DNA of 64,000 bases, from NCBI GenBank assembly GCA_036512155.1, contig DATCBD010000085.1:62001-126000 (forward strand), read 5' to 3'. Positions within the stretch are counted from its first letter, which is position 1. Each line of letters starts with the position of its first letter. This DNA comes from Palsa-739 sp036512155. Its GTDB lineage: Bacteria; Actinomycetota; Thermoleophilia; Gaiellales; Gaiellaceae. The notes beneath the pieces are model-generated. The model saw only the letters and a list, made by a program, of their open reading frames with translations. It did no database searches and was not told the DNA's origin. Below are positions 8,629 to 16,515 of the stretch, piece by piece. Made by a program: the position numbers and the translations under genes.

Positions 8629-9697
8629 GCAGCACGAGGCGAAGCGCCTCCTGAGCGCGGCCCTCGCCGAAGGCCCGGCGCACGCGTACCTGCTGCACGG
8701 CCCGTCCGGCGTCGGCAAGCGCGACCTCGCGCTCCTCTTCGCCGCCGAGTTGCTGGGCGACCATGCACGCGTCGAGCGCCGCACGCATCCCGACCTGTAC
8801 GTGCTCGAGCCGCTCGGCGACCAGATCCGCATCGACGACATCCGCGGGCTCCGCCACGACCTGCACATGCGGCCCTTCGAGGCGTCGCGGCGCGTCTACC
8901 TCGTGTTCGGCGCCGACACGATGAACGAGGACGCCGCCGACGCGCTGCTCAAGGATCTCGAGGAGCCGCCGCCGTACGCGGTCATCGTCCTCGTGGCCGA
9001 CGATCTCGGCCCGTTGCCGGAGACGATCCGGTCGCGCTGCCAGCTCGTGACCTTCCGCCGGCTCTCGGAGGCGGCCGTGCGCGACGCCGTCCGTGCACGT
9101 GCGCCCGACCTGCCGGACGCGGAGGTGACCACCGTCGCACGGGTGGCCGGCGGGCGGCTCGACCGCGTCGAGCGCCTACTCGACCCGGCCGCGCAGCACC
9201 GCCGCGAGCAGTTGCTCGGCGTGGCCCGCGCGGTGTATCTCGATCCCGAGTTCGACTCGGCCGACGGCGCGGAGACGATCCTCGCCGGCATCGGCGAGCG
9301 CGGCGACGAGGCACGCGTGCGAGCCGAGGAGACGGTCGCCGTCCTCGAGCTCACCGGCCGTGAGGCGGACCAGCGCCTGCGGCGCGCACAACGCGGGGCG
9401 GAGCGCGACGAGCTGCTGGCCGTGCTGGAGGAGCTCGAGTGGTGGTACCGCGACCTCATTGTCGCCGCCGTGGGCGCCGAGGACGCGGTCGTGCACGTCG
9501 ACCGCCTGCCGGAGCTGCGCGAGGATGCCTCGAAAGAGCGGCTCCCCGCTGCCGAGGAGGCGTGCGAGGCCGTGCGGGCGGCGTGGCGCGAGGCGGAGGA
9601 GCTGCAGCTTTCGATGCCGCTCGCGGTGGAGGCGCTCCTCGTCCGGCTGCGCCGTGCCTTCTCGGGGGCGGCTTTCTCGGCACGAACGGCTTCCTGA
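8603..9697 (+). CDS. holB: DNA polymerase III delta-prime subunit (clamp loader)
   Basis: A 364-residue AAA+ clamp-loader subunit that helps load the beta clamp. Walker A is GPSGVGKRDLA near residue 33. The conserved HPDLYVLEP, IRIDDIRGL and NEDAADALLKDLEEPP segments are present, and the sensor region has ETIRSRCQLVTF. The four zinc-binding cysteines common in gamma/delta-prime proteins are not visible. The start is GTG within the end of tmk, so translation is coupled. Confidence 0.9.
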   Translation: MNDFEAVSEQHEAKRLLSAALAEGPAHAYLLHGPSGVGKRDLALLFAAELLGDHARVERRTHPDLYVLEPLGDQIRIDDIRGLRHDLHMRPFEASRRVYLVFGADTMNEDAADALLKDLEEPPPYAVIVLVADDLGPLPETIRSRCQLVTFRRLSEAAVRDAVRARAPDLPDAEVTTVARVAGGRLDRVERLLDPAAQHRREQLLGVARAVYLDPEFDSADGAETILAGIGERGDEARVRAEETVAVLELTGREADQRLRRAQRGAERDELLAVLEELEWWYRDLIVAAVGAEDAVVHVDRLPELREDASKERLPAAEEACEAVRAAWREAEELQLSMPLAVEALLVRLRRAFSGAAFSARTAS

Positions 9698-9776
9698 GAG
9701 ATCCCCCTTTCGAGGTTGCCGTCATGCTCGGTCGCGCGGAAGATACGGCGACGGTTCGAGGCTCCGGGGGCAGGGA

Positions 9777-11180
9777 ATGGCTGTAGTTCCGTCCACAGGT
9801 CGTGCAGATCGCGCCGCTCCGCCCGAGGCGGACCTGACCCGCGCGTTGTACGAGCAGTACTCGACCCAGATCTTCCGGTACTGCCTGCACCAGCTCGGCT
9901 CGCGCGAAGAGGCCGAGGACGCGGTACAGAGCACGTTCCTGAACGCGTTCCGCGGGATCAAGCGCGGCATCGTCCCCGAGCTCGAGTCGGCGTGGCTGTT
10001 CAAGATCGCCGAGAACGTCTGTCTCTCGAGGCGCCGGTCGACGTGGCGCCGGAACCGGGTCGAGTCGCCGACGGACTTCGAGGTGGTCGAAGAGCTGACT
10101 CCCGCGCCGAGCCGCCTCGCCGACGAGCTCGTCGGGCTCCAGGACGTGCTGGAGCAGATGCCCGAGAGCCAGCGGCGCGCGATCCTCCTGCGCGAGTGGC
10201 AGGGCCTCTCCTACCGCGAGATCGCCGCGGAGCTCGGGCTCTCGCAGACGGCGGTGGAGACGCTCATCTTCCGCGCCCGCCGCTCGCTCGCGAAAGGCCT
10301 CGAGGAGCCACCGGGGCAGAAGCGGCGCCTGGTGTACGGCGCGGACTTCGGCAACCTGCTCACCGGGCTCAAGTCGCTCCTCTTCGGCGGCGGCGCGGCG
10401 GCGGCGAAGGCGGCGGCGGTCGTCGCAGTCGTCAGCGCCGGCACGGTCGTCGCCGCGTCGCCGGCTCAGCATCACGCCCGAACCCACGCTCCGGCTGTGC
10501 CCGCGCCTTCCGCTCCGGCCGCGTCCCTACCGGTTGCCGGGCTCGCCTCCGTCCGCCCCGCGCCGGCGCCCGTGCGGGCAACGCCGCGGCCGGCCGCCCG
10601 CGTCCCGGAACCTGCGTCCTCCGCTGCCGGGACGCCCGCACCGACGACCTCGGACACGCTCATGCAAACGGCCTCTCCGGCTTCGGCGCCCGTCGATGCT
10701 CCCGCAGATGCGCCGGTGACCGTCGTGAGCCGGCCTGCTGCGCAGAATCCGCCCGCGCCTACCGGCCACGGCGGCGGCCCGGGGTCGGCCGGGATGCAAG
10801 CCCCTCCTGACGGCGGCGACTCTGGTGCTCCGGCGACGCCCCCAGACTCCGGCTCGGGCAACAGCAGCTCGTCGTCGACGGGCCAGGGGAACGGCGGCGG
10901 CCAGGGCCAGGGTCAGGGTCAAGGCGCCGGCCAGGGTCCCGGCCAGGGCCAGGGGAACGGCGGCGGACAAGGAAACGGCGGCCAAGGCCAGGGCCAGGGG
11001 CCCGGCGACAACGTCGGCCAGGGCAACGGCGACTCAGGCCAGGGTCATGGCCAGAGCGCCGGCCAGGACCAGGGCACGACCGGCGCGTCAGGCGCCGGGT
11101 CCGCGCCACCGCCCGCCGGCGGATCGAGCACCGGCGGGAACGGCGGCAATGGTCAGGGCGGCGGTGGCCATGGCCACTAG
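9777..11180 (+). CDS. ECF-type sigma factor fused to membrane helix and Gly/Gln-rich tail
   Basis: A 467-residue protein whose first ~180 residues are a complete ECF sigma factor. Region 2 is LYEQYSTQIFRYCLHQLG ... AEDAVQSTFLNAF; region 4 is EQMPESQRRAILLREWQGLS ... ETLIFRARRSL. Near residues 204-228 follows an Ala/Val-rich hydrophobic segment able to span the membrane, then ~240 residues rich in Ala, Pro, Thr, Gly and Gln, with GQGQGQG-type repeats near residues 368-432. A tethered sigma factor with its own extracytoplasmic tail would not need a separate anti-sigma; no anti-sigma gene is adjacent. ATG 9777 has the SD GGGGGCAGGGA. Confidence 0.85.
   Translation: MAVVPSTGRADRAAPPEADLTRALYEQYSTQIFRYCLHQLGSREEAEDAVQSTFLNAFRGIKRGIVPELESAWLFKIAENVCLSRRRSTWRRNRVESPTDFEVVEELTPAPSRLADELVGLQDVLEQMPESQRRAILLREWQGLSYREIAAELGLSQTAVETLIFRARRSLAKGLEEPPGQKRRLVYGADFGNLLTGLKSLLFGGGAAAAKAAAVVAVVSAGTVVAASPAQHHARTHAPAVPAPSAPAASLPVAGLASVRPAPAPVRATPRPAARVPEPASSAAGTPAPTTSDTLMQTASPASAPVDAPADAPVTVVSRPAAQNPPAPTGHGGGPGSAGMQAPPDGGDSGAPATPPDSGSGNSSSSSTGQGNGGGQGQGQGQGAGQGPGQGQGNGGGQGNGGQGQGQGPGDNVGQGNGDSGQGHGQSAGQDQGTTGASGAGSAPPPAGGSSTGGNGGNGQGGGGHGH
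10881..11074 (+). repeat. Short tandem CCAGGG-type coding repeats
   Basis: Imperfect repeats of a 6-base unit (CCAGGG/CCAGGA/TCAGGG, interspersed with GGCGGC) encode alternating Gln-Gly dipeptides and Gly-Asn-Gly-Gly blocks in the tail of the sigma-factor fusion. Such tracts are prone to length change by slippage while staying in frame. Confidence 0.75.
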
Positions 11181-11189
11181 GCCTACGCC

Positions 11190-12197
11190 TTAGGCAGCGC
11201 TTGCGAGCTCGTCGCCGAGCTCGAGCTGGAGCCGCATGAGCGCCTCGGTCTCGAGCTGACGCACGCGCTCGCGGGTCAGTCCGAGCTCCTTGCCGATCGT
11301 CTCCAGTGAAGCGGACTCGCCTCCGAAGCCGAAGCGCAGCTCGATGATCCGGCGCTGCCGCTCGGGCAGCTCGGCCACCGCGCGCTGGACGCGCTGGCGC
11401 CGGAGGGCATCTGCGGCCTCTTCGACCGGGTCGGCCGAGCTCTCGTCGGCGAACAGGTCGCCGAGCTCGGAGTCGCTGTCGGAGCCGAGGCCCTGGTTGA
11501 GCGAGACCGAGTCGACCGCGTCGAGTGCCTCCTCGACGTGCTCCTTCTTGAGGCGCGTGGCGTCGGCGAGCTCGTCGATGGTCGCCTCGCGGCCCAGCTT
11601 GGCCTGGAGCTCCGCGGACGCGCGGTTGAGCTTGATGCGGCGCTCCTGGACGTGGACCGGGATGCGGATCGTCTTCGACTGGTTCGCGACCGCGCGCTGG
11701 CAGGCCTGACGGATCCACCAGGTCGCGTACGTTGAGAACTTGTAGCCCTTGCGCCAGTCGAACTTCTCCGCGGCGCGGTTCAGGCCGATGACGCCCTCCT
11801 GGATCAGGTCGAGGAGCGGGACATCGTGGCCCTGGTAGCGCTTCGCGATGGAGACGACGAGGCGGAGGTTGGAGTTGATCATCCGCTCCTTGGCCGCCAG
11901 GTCGCCGGTCTCGATGCGCTTGGCGAGCATGACTTCGTCGGCCGCGGTGAGCAGCTTGTGCCGGCCGGCCGCGTCCATGAAGAGCTGGAGCGGGTCGAGC
12001 GTGCCCGTCGCGGCAGGCGCAGCCTCGGCCGCCGTGATCGGGGCGCGGACGGTCACGTCGCGCTCGTCGAGGGCGGTCTGAAGGGCCGCGATCTCGTCGT
12101 CGGCCAGATCGTGCTCGTCGGCGAACGCCTCGAGCTCCCGTTCCTCGATGAAACCGCGGTCGGCGGCCTCCTCGACGAGGCGCTCGGTGGGCGTCAA
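11190..12197 (-). CDS. RpoD-like sigma-70 factor (group 1/2)
   Basis: A sigma-70 protein of 335 residues from TTG 12197. It has region 1.1-like acidic helices, region 1.2-2 (DPLQLFMDAAGRHKLLTAADE ... NLRLVVSIAKRY), the -10-recognising helix (YKFSTYATWWIRQACQRAVA), region 3 and a region 4 helix-turn-helix (ETIGKELGLTRERVRQLE). It is the paralogue of the factor at 56281 and probably a principal-like alternative sigma factor. The TTG lacks an SD. CTG at 12219-12221, eight codons upstream in frame, sits 6 bases after AGAGGAAG and may be the true start. A promoter at 12324-12352 points to it. Confidence 0.9.
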   Translation of the reverse strand: MTPTERLVEEAADRGFIEERELEAFADEHDLADDEIAALQTALDERDVTVRAPITAAEAAPAATGTLDPLQLFMDAAGRHKLLTAADEVMLAKRIETGDLAAKERMINSNLRLVVSIAKRYQGHDVPLLDLIQEGVIGLNRAAEKFDWRKGYKFSTYATWWIRQACQRAVANQSKTIRIPVHVQERRIKLNRASAELQAKLGREATIDELADATRLKKEHVEEALDAVDSVSLNQGLGSDSDSELGDLFADESSADPVEEAADALRRQRVQRAVAELPERQRRIIELRFGFGGESASLETIGKELGLTRERVRQLETEALMRLQLELGDELASAA

Positions 12198-12259
12198 ATC
12201 GTGCAGATGCGTATCAGTCAGTGGAATCTTCCTCTTTCGGTCGTAGGGACCGCGCCGTT

Positions 12260-12297
12260 CGCGGGCCCCGAGGCCCCGGCGCGGGGCGTGGCCCGCG
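12260..12297 (-). other. GC-rich hairpin in the sigma-factor leader
   Basis: Perfect 8-base arms (CGCGGGCC at 12260-12267, GGCCCGCG at 12290-12297) enclose a second small stem (GCCCC / GGGGC). The structure lies between the predicted transcription start near 12317 and the start codon at 12221 or 12197, so it would form in the untranslated leader of the sigma-factor mRNA. Whether it regulates anything is unknown. Confidence 0.5.
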
Positions 12298-12309
12298 ATC
12301 CACCGGTCG

Positions 12310-12352
12310 GCCCCTGTTCTCTATATATAGAACGGGATGCCGCCCCTGTCCA
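12310..12352 (-). promoter_or_regulatory. Promoter of the RpoD-like sigma gene, with dyad over the -10
   Basis: On the minus strand TGGACA (12352-12347, 5 of 6 to TTGACA), a 17-base spacer and TATATA (12329-12324) form a near-ideal housekeeping promoter, giving a leader of about 100 bases. The -10 is embedded in an inverted repeat, GTTCT (12316-12320) and AGAAC (12329-12333). Direct repeats GCCCCTGT (12310-12317, 12342-12349) bracket the element. Apart from the features listed separately I see nothing else clear between 12222 and 12517. Confidence 0.7.
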
Positions 12353-12361
12353 TTCCCAGAC

Positions 12362-12377
12362 ATCGCATTTTTGCGAT
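12362..12377. repeat. Small perfect inverted repeat
   Basis: ATCGCA-TTTT-TGCGAT, a perfect 6-base stem with a T4 loop. It lies about 10 bases upstream of the predicted -35 of the sigma gene and far upstream of the tRNA. It could be a regulator site or a weak hairpin; function is not determinable. Confidence 0.35.
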
Positions 12378-12498
12378 TTCCTAACAGCGGGACAATGTTC
12401 GGGGCCAACCTTCCTGGTTCAAACCCGGAATCCTCCCGCCGGACAGAGTGAACCACATGCCCATGAGCGGGAGATGAGACGTGCCATGGGGTCCCGCG

Positions 12499-12504
12499 TA
12501 AACT
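12499..12504 (+). promoter_or_regulatory. Possible -10 box of the tRNA-Thr gene
   Basis: TAAACT matches the TAnnnT core and ends 13 bases before the mature 5' end of the tRNA, a suitable distance. No convincing -35 sequence is seen 16-18 bases upstream, so this is tentative. Confidence 0.35.
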
Positions 12505-12517
12505 GCAATCCCGCCAG

Positions 12518-12590
12518 GCCGACGTAGCTCAGCTGGTAGAGCACTTCACTCGTAATGAAGGGGTCCGCGGTTCGAATCCGCGCGTCGGCT
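12518..12590 (+). tRNA. tRNA-Thr (anticodon CGT)
   Basis: A complete cloverleaf. The acceptor stem is GCCGACG/CGTCGGC, the D arm GCTC-AGCTGGTA-GAGC, the anticodon stem CTTCA/TGAAG with loop CTCGTAA, and the T arm CGCGG-TTCGAAT-CCGCG. The discriminator is T, and no CCA is encoded. Anticodon CGT reads ACG, one of the favoured threonine codons at this GC content. All stems pair perfectly. Confidence 0.97.
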
Positions 12591-12595
12591 TTGAA

Positions 12596-12621
12596 CCGAT
12601 CCCGCGTGCGCGGCGAATCGG
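12596..12621 (+). terminator. Possible weak hairpin after tRNA
   Basis: CCGAT ... ATCGG encloses CCGCG-TG-CGCGG immediately after the tRNA and just before the ATG of the next ECF sigma gene. It could limit read-through or be a leader structure of the sigma gene. There is no T-tract. Confidence 0.25.
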
Positions 12622-12625
12622 CGGC

Positions 12626-13207
12626 ATGAGCCGTCCGCTCGCGCACCTGTCGGACGAGGCCGTCGTGCTGCTCGCTGCACGCTCGGAGGAGTCGGCCCTG
12701 GCCGAGCTCTACGACCGCTACGGGAGGACGGCCTACGGCCTCGCGCTGCGCGTCCTCCGGGACGAGCGCCTGGCCGAGGACGCCGTCCAGGAGGGATTCC
12801 TCGCCGTCTGGCGGACCGCCGCCCGCTTCGTCCCGGAGCGGGGCAAGGCGAGCACCTGGATCCTCACGCTCGTCCACCGTCGCGCGGTCGACGCGGTCCG
12901 CCGCGAGCAGCGCAGGCGCGCCGACACGCTCGAGCGCGCGCCCGAGCCCGCCGTCGGGGGCGTCGACGAGGACGCGTGGCTCCGTCTTCAGCGCGAACGC
13001 GTGCAGGAGGCCCTGCGGCTGCTGCCCGACACGCAGCGTGAGGCGCTCGAGCTCGCGTACTACGGCGGCTTCAGCCAGTCGGAGCTCGCCGAGAGGCTTG
13101 GACAGCCCCTCGGTACGATCAAGAGCAGGATGTTCGCCGGCCTCGCGCGCATGCGCGAGCTGCTCGGAGAGCCCGGAATGGAGATGTCATGGACCTCCAC
13201 GACCTGA
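12626..13207 (+). CDS. ECF sigma factor (SigK-like)
   Basis: A 193-residue extracytoplasmic-function sigma factor. Region 2 is ELYDRYGRTAYGLALRVL ... AEDAVQEGFLAVWR with the typical TWILTLVHRRAVDAVRR end. Region 4 is LPDTQREALELAYYGGFS ... LGTIKSRMFAGLARMRELL. Its 3' end overlaps the following anti-sigma gene by 19 bases, the usual arrangement for a sigma factor held by its cognate membrane anti-sigma. It probably drives this locus and perhaps the downstream DUF4331-TPR-Ni/Co transporter genes. Confidence 0.93.
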   Translation: MSRPLAHLSDEAVVLLAARSEESALAELYDRYGRTAYGLALRVLRDERLAEDAVQEGFLAVWRTAARFVPERGKASTWILTLVHRRAVDAVRREQRRRADTLERAPEPAVGGVDEDAWLRLQRERVQEALRLLPDTQREALELAYYGGFSQSELAERLGQPLGTIKSRMFAGLARMRELLGEPGMEMSWTSTT

Positions 13208-13803
13208 CAGCGGCGTACGCGCTCGACGCGCTCGATGCCGACGACGTGGAGGCGTACGAGGCGCACCTCGCCCAGTGCGATCGCTGTCGCACGGAGCTCG
13301 CCGAGTTGGGGGAGACGGCCACCGCGCTCGCGTTCGGGACTGAGGCGCCCGAGCCGCCCACACGGCTGCGCGGCGCGATCCTCGACGCGGCCGCGTCCGA
13401 GCGCTCGAACGTCGTGCCCTTCCCGCGGCGGCCGTGGGTCTTCCGCGTCACCGCCGCTGCCGCCGCGGTCGCTGCCTGCGCGGCCGTCGGTCTCGGCGTG
13501 TGGGGAGCGAGCAGGAGCACGAAGACCGAAGCGGTGAGCGCGGTCGTCGTCGTCGGCGCCGACCGCCACGCAACGCTGACGGTCTCCGGCCTCGCGCGTG
13601 CGCCGCACGGCAAGACGTACGAGGCGTGGATCATTCCGCACGGCGGGAACGCGCGGCCGGCCGGCCTCTTCGCCGGCGGCGGCACCGCCGTCGTGCACCT
13701 GCGCGGAACGCTCCCGAGCGGCGCCGTCGTCGCCGCGACGGTCGAGCGCGCCGGCGGCGTGAAGGCCCCGACGACGCCGCCGGTCCTCAGCGCAGAAACG
13801 TAA
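13189..13803 (+). CDS. Anti-sigma factor, zinc-finger plus RskA-type domain
   Basis: A 204-residue single-pass membrane protein. Residues 1-40 hold the anti-sigma zinc motif H-x3-C-x2-C (HLAQCDRCRTEL). A membrane helix follows near residues 85-105. The extracytoplasmic part is RskA-like (LTVSGLARAPHGKTYEAWII ... GTAVVHLRGTLPSGAVVAATVER). It should bind and inhibit the ECF factor encoded just upstream until released by regulated proteolysis. Start overlap implies coupled synthesis. Confidence 0.9.
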   Translation: MDLHDLTAAYALDALDADDVEAYEAHLAQCDRCRTELAELGETATALAFGTEAPEPPTRLRGAILDAAASERSNVVPFPRRPWVFRVTAAAAAVAACAAVGLGVWGASRSTKTEAVSAVVVVGADRHATLTVSGLARAPHGKTYEAWIIPHGGNARPAGLFAGGGTAVVHLRGTLPSGAVVAATVERAGGVKAPTTPPVLSAET

Positions 13804-13870
13804 GAACTCCTTCCGAACCGGTCCGTGCGGTCGGGCGAATGAGCGCCGACCCTCCACGGAAGGAGCAGCA

Positions 13871-15193
13871 GTGAGGAAGATCGCTCTCGCACTCGTCGTG
13901 GCCGCCGCAGTCACGGCGCTCGGGTTCGCCGTCGCCCAGCGCGGCAGCACCGGCGCCGCGAACGCGTCGAGCCACCGCGAGGCGCCGCTGATCTCGCAGG
14001 ACCCGACGGCGGACAACACGGACCTGTACGCGTTCGTGTCGCCCGACAAGCCGTCGACGGCGACGATCATCGCCAATTGGATCCCCGGTGAGGATCCCGC
14101 GGCGGGCCCGAACTACTACACGTTCAGCCCGACCGCCCGGTACGACATCTACGCCGACAAGAACGGCGACGGCAAGCCGGACATCACCTGGCAGTTCCGG
14201 TTCAAGGACCTGCCGAGCCAGTACTTCCTCGGCAACACGCAGCAGAGCTACACGGTGACGAAGATCGTCGGCGGGAAGTCGTCCGTCGTCGGCTCCGGCC
14301 TGCTGACCCCGCCTGACAACATCGGGCCGCGCTCGACGCCGAACTACGACGCGCTCGCGGCCAAGGGGATCCACTCCCTCAGCGACGGCAGCACGATCTT
14401 CGCCGGCCAGCGTGACGATCCGTTCTTCGCGGACGTCGGCGCGATCTTCGACCTCGTCGCGATCCGCGAGGGCACCGGCGCCACCGGCGGCGGCAAGGAC
14501 TTCCTCGCCGGCTACGGCGTGCACTCGATCGCGCTGCAGTTGCCGAAGTCGATGCTCGACAACAACGGCAACCACGTCGTCGGCATCTGGGCCGCGACCG
14601 ACCGGCAGAAGGTGCAGGTCGTGAACGGCAAGGCGAAGACGAAGTGGGTGCAGGTGTCGCGTCTCGGCAACCCGCTGATCAACGAGGTGCTCATCCCGAC
14701 GAACAAGAAGGACTACTGGAACAGCCAGTCGCCCGCACAGGACAAGCAGTTCGCGACGTACTACACGAACCCGATCCTCGCGGCCGTGCTGGAGAAGCTG
14801 TATCCGCAGTTCGGTCCCTTCAAGACGTCGGGCCGCAGCGACCTCACCGAGGTCCTGCTCACCGGCATCCCGAAGCTCAACGAGACGGGCACGACGCTCG
14901 CGGACGAGCTTCGGCTCAACCTGTCGATCCCGCCGACGCCCGCGGCACAGGTCAACAGACTCGGCGTCATCGCAGGCGACAACGCCGGCTACCCGAACGG
15001 CCGCCGTCTCGGTGACGACGTCATCGACATCGACGAGCGCGTCGTCGGAGGCGAGCTGATCGGCCACAAGCTGCCGCTCGGCGACGGCGTCGACGCCAAC
15101 GACGTCCCGTTCCTCTCGTCCTTCCCGTACGTCGCTCCCCCGTTCAGCGGCTACGACGACACGCACGGGACGACGTACCCGAAGCATCCGTAA
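13871..15193 (+). CDS. DUF4331 family secreted protein
   Basis: A 440-residue exported protein. A signal segment (residues 1-30) is followed by the DUF4331 hallmark SSHREAPLISQDPTADNTDLYAF and a beta-rich body (YTFSPTARYDIYADKNGDGK, TWQFRF). Biochemical function of the family is unknown; members are often encoded beside TPR proteins and metal or oxygen-stress genes. GTG 13871 has a strong SD (GGAAGGAG, 5 bases away). It opens the structural part of the operon: the TPR gene follows after 2 bases and two Ni/Co transporters after that. Confidence 0.88.
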   Translation: MRKIALALVVAAAVTALGFAVAQRGSTGAANASSHREAPLISQDPTADNTDLYAFVSPDKPSTATIIANWIPGEDPAAGPNYYTFSPTARYDIYADKNGDGKPDITWQFRFKDLPSQYFLGNTQQSYTVTKIVGGKSSVVGSGLLTPPDNIGPRSTPNYDALAAKGIHSLSDGSTIFAGQRDDPFFADVGAIFDLVAIREGTGATGGGKDFLAGYGVHSIALQLPKSMLDNNGNHVVGIWAATDRQKVQVVNGKAKTKWVQVSRLGNPLINEVLIPTNKKDYWNSQSPAQDKQFATYYTNPILAAVLEKLYPQFGPFKTSGRSDLTEVLLTGIPKLNETGTTLADELRLNLSIPPTPAAQVNRLGVIAGDNAGYPNGRRLGDDVIDIDERVVGGELIGHKLPLGDGVDANDVPFLSSFPYVAPPFSGYDDTHGTTYPKHP

Positions 15194-15195
15194 CA

Positions 15196-16515
15196 GTGGC
15201 GAATCGTCTCATCCTCGGAGCGGCGGCGGCGATTTTCGCCGCCGCCGCCCTGCTCTTCGGCGGCGTCTTCCGCTCCAGCACGCCTGGGGCCGCGGGCGGA
15301 GACTTCCTGCCCGAGGCGGTCGCGGCCGAGCTGGCGAAGGGCTTCGCCGCCGGCGACACGCAGGCAGAGATCCTCGGCCTGCAGGGCGAGCTCAAACTCA
15401 ACTCGCACAACGTGAAGGCGCTCGACACTCTCGGCCTCGCGTACCTGCAGCGCGTCCGCGATACCGGCGACCCGACGTACTACCCGAAGGCGCAGGGCAT
15501 TCTCGACGAGGCGCTGCAGCAGGCGCCGCACGATCTGATCGCGACCGCGGGTCTCGGCCAGCTCGCGCTCTCGCGCCACCAGTTCCGCAAGGCGCTCGAC
15601 ATCGGCTACGAGGCGAAGCGCATCTCGCCGACGACCGCCGGCGTGTACGGCGTCATCGGCGACGCCGAGATCGAGCTCGGCCGCTACCCGCAGGCAATCA
15701 AGAGCTTCAACCACATGGCTGCGCTCAAGCCAGACGTCGCCTCCTACTCGCGCGTGTCGTATGCGCGCGAGCTCATCGGCCACATCGGTGCCGCCGAGCG
15801 CGCGATGCGGCTCGCGGCGTCGGCCGCGGTCGGCGAGCAGGAGGCGTCGTCGTGGACGCACGTGCAGCTCGGGCTTCTCTATCTCGGGCACTCGCAGCTG
15901 AAGCGCGCGCTCGTGCAGATGGACGACGCACTCGCATTCGATCCGACGTACTACGTTGCGCTCGACGGCATGGCGCAGGTGCAGGCGTCGCTCGGCCACC
16001 TTCGCATCGCGATCGACTTCGAGCACACCGCGGTCGACCGCGTGCCGCTGCCGGCACAGGTCGCGCTCCTCGGCGATCTGTACGGCGTCGTCGGCAACCA
16101 CACCGCGGCCAAGCGCGAGTACGCGCTCATCGCCGTGATCGAGAAGCTGCTTGCCGCAAACGGCGTTCGCAACGACCTCGACATCGCGCTGTTCGACGCC
16201 GACCACGACATCGCGCCCGCGCATCTGCTCACGCTCGCGCGCAAGGGTTACACCGAGCGGCCGAGCATCTACGGCGACGACGTGCTCGGCTGGGCGCTCG
16301 CGCGCAGCGGGCGCTGTAACGAGGCGCTGCAGTGGTCGAACCGCTCGCTGCGGCTCGGCACGAAGGACGCGTTGAAGGACTTCCACCACGGCTGGATCGA
16401 GGCATGCATTGGCAACCGCGTGGAGGCGGCGGTCTGGTATCGGCGCGCGCTCGCGCTCAACCCGACGTTCTCGATCCTCTGGGCGCCCGTCGCGCGGAAG
16501 GGGGCGCACGCGTGA
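15196..16515 (+). CDS. TPR-repeat exported or membrane-anchored protein
   Basis: A 439-residue protein with an N-terminal hydrophobic segment (residues 4-23) and then a helical solenoid of about 8-10 tetratricopeptide-like repeats. Clear examples are VKALDTLGLAYLQRV, ATAGLGQLALSRHQFRKALD, VYGVIGDAEIELGRYPQAIK and YVALDGMAQVQASLGHLRIA. The TPR array probably scaffolds protein contacts outside the cytoplasm, possibly with the DUF4331 protein encoded 2 bases upstream. GTG start. The stop overlaps the NicO start (GTGA), so translation is coupled. Confidence 0.85.
   Translation: MANRLILGAAAAIFAAAALLFGGVFRSSTPGAAGGDFLPEAVAAELAKGFAAGDTQAEILGLQGELKLNSHNVKALDTLGLAYLQRVRDTGDPTYYPKAQGILDEALQQAPHDLIATAGLGQLALSRHQFRKALDIGYEAKRISPTTAGVYGVIGDAEIELGRYPQAIKSFNHMAALKPDVASYSRVSYARELIGHIGAAERAMRLAASAAVGEQEASSWTHVQLGLLYLGHSQLKRALVQMDDALAFDPTYYVALDGMAQVQASLGHLRIAIDFEHTAVDRVPLPAQVALLGDLYGVVGNHTAAKREYALIAVIEKLLAANGVRNDLDIALFDADHDIAPAHLLTLARKGYTERPSIYGDDVLGWALARSGRCNEALQWSNRSLRLGTKDALKDFHHGWIEACIGNRVEAAVWYRRALALNPTFSILWAPVARKGAHA

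Noticed and set aside
10881..11074. CRISPR or satellite array
   Set aside because: The repeats are short, imperfect and in frame with the sigma-fusion tail; there are no spacers of uniform size.
12214..12456. 80-residue minus-strand frame upstream of tRNA-Thr, and a T-loop-like GGTTCAAACC at 12415-12424
   Set aside because: The frame covers the sigma promoter and leader, and the T-loop-like string has a poorly paired stem with no cloverleaf around it. I regard neither as a gene nor a tRNA relic.
12419..12877. 152-residue minus-strand frame across the tRNA
   Set aside because: The IRTADPFITSEV-like peptide is the well-known false translation of a tRNA antisense strand.
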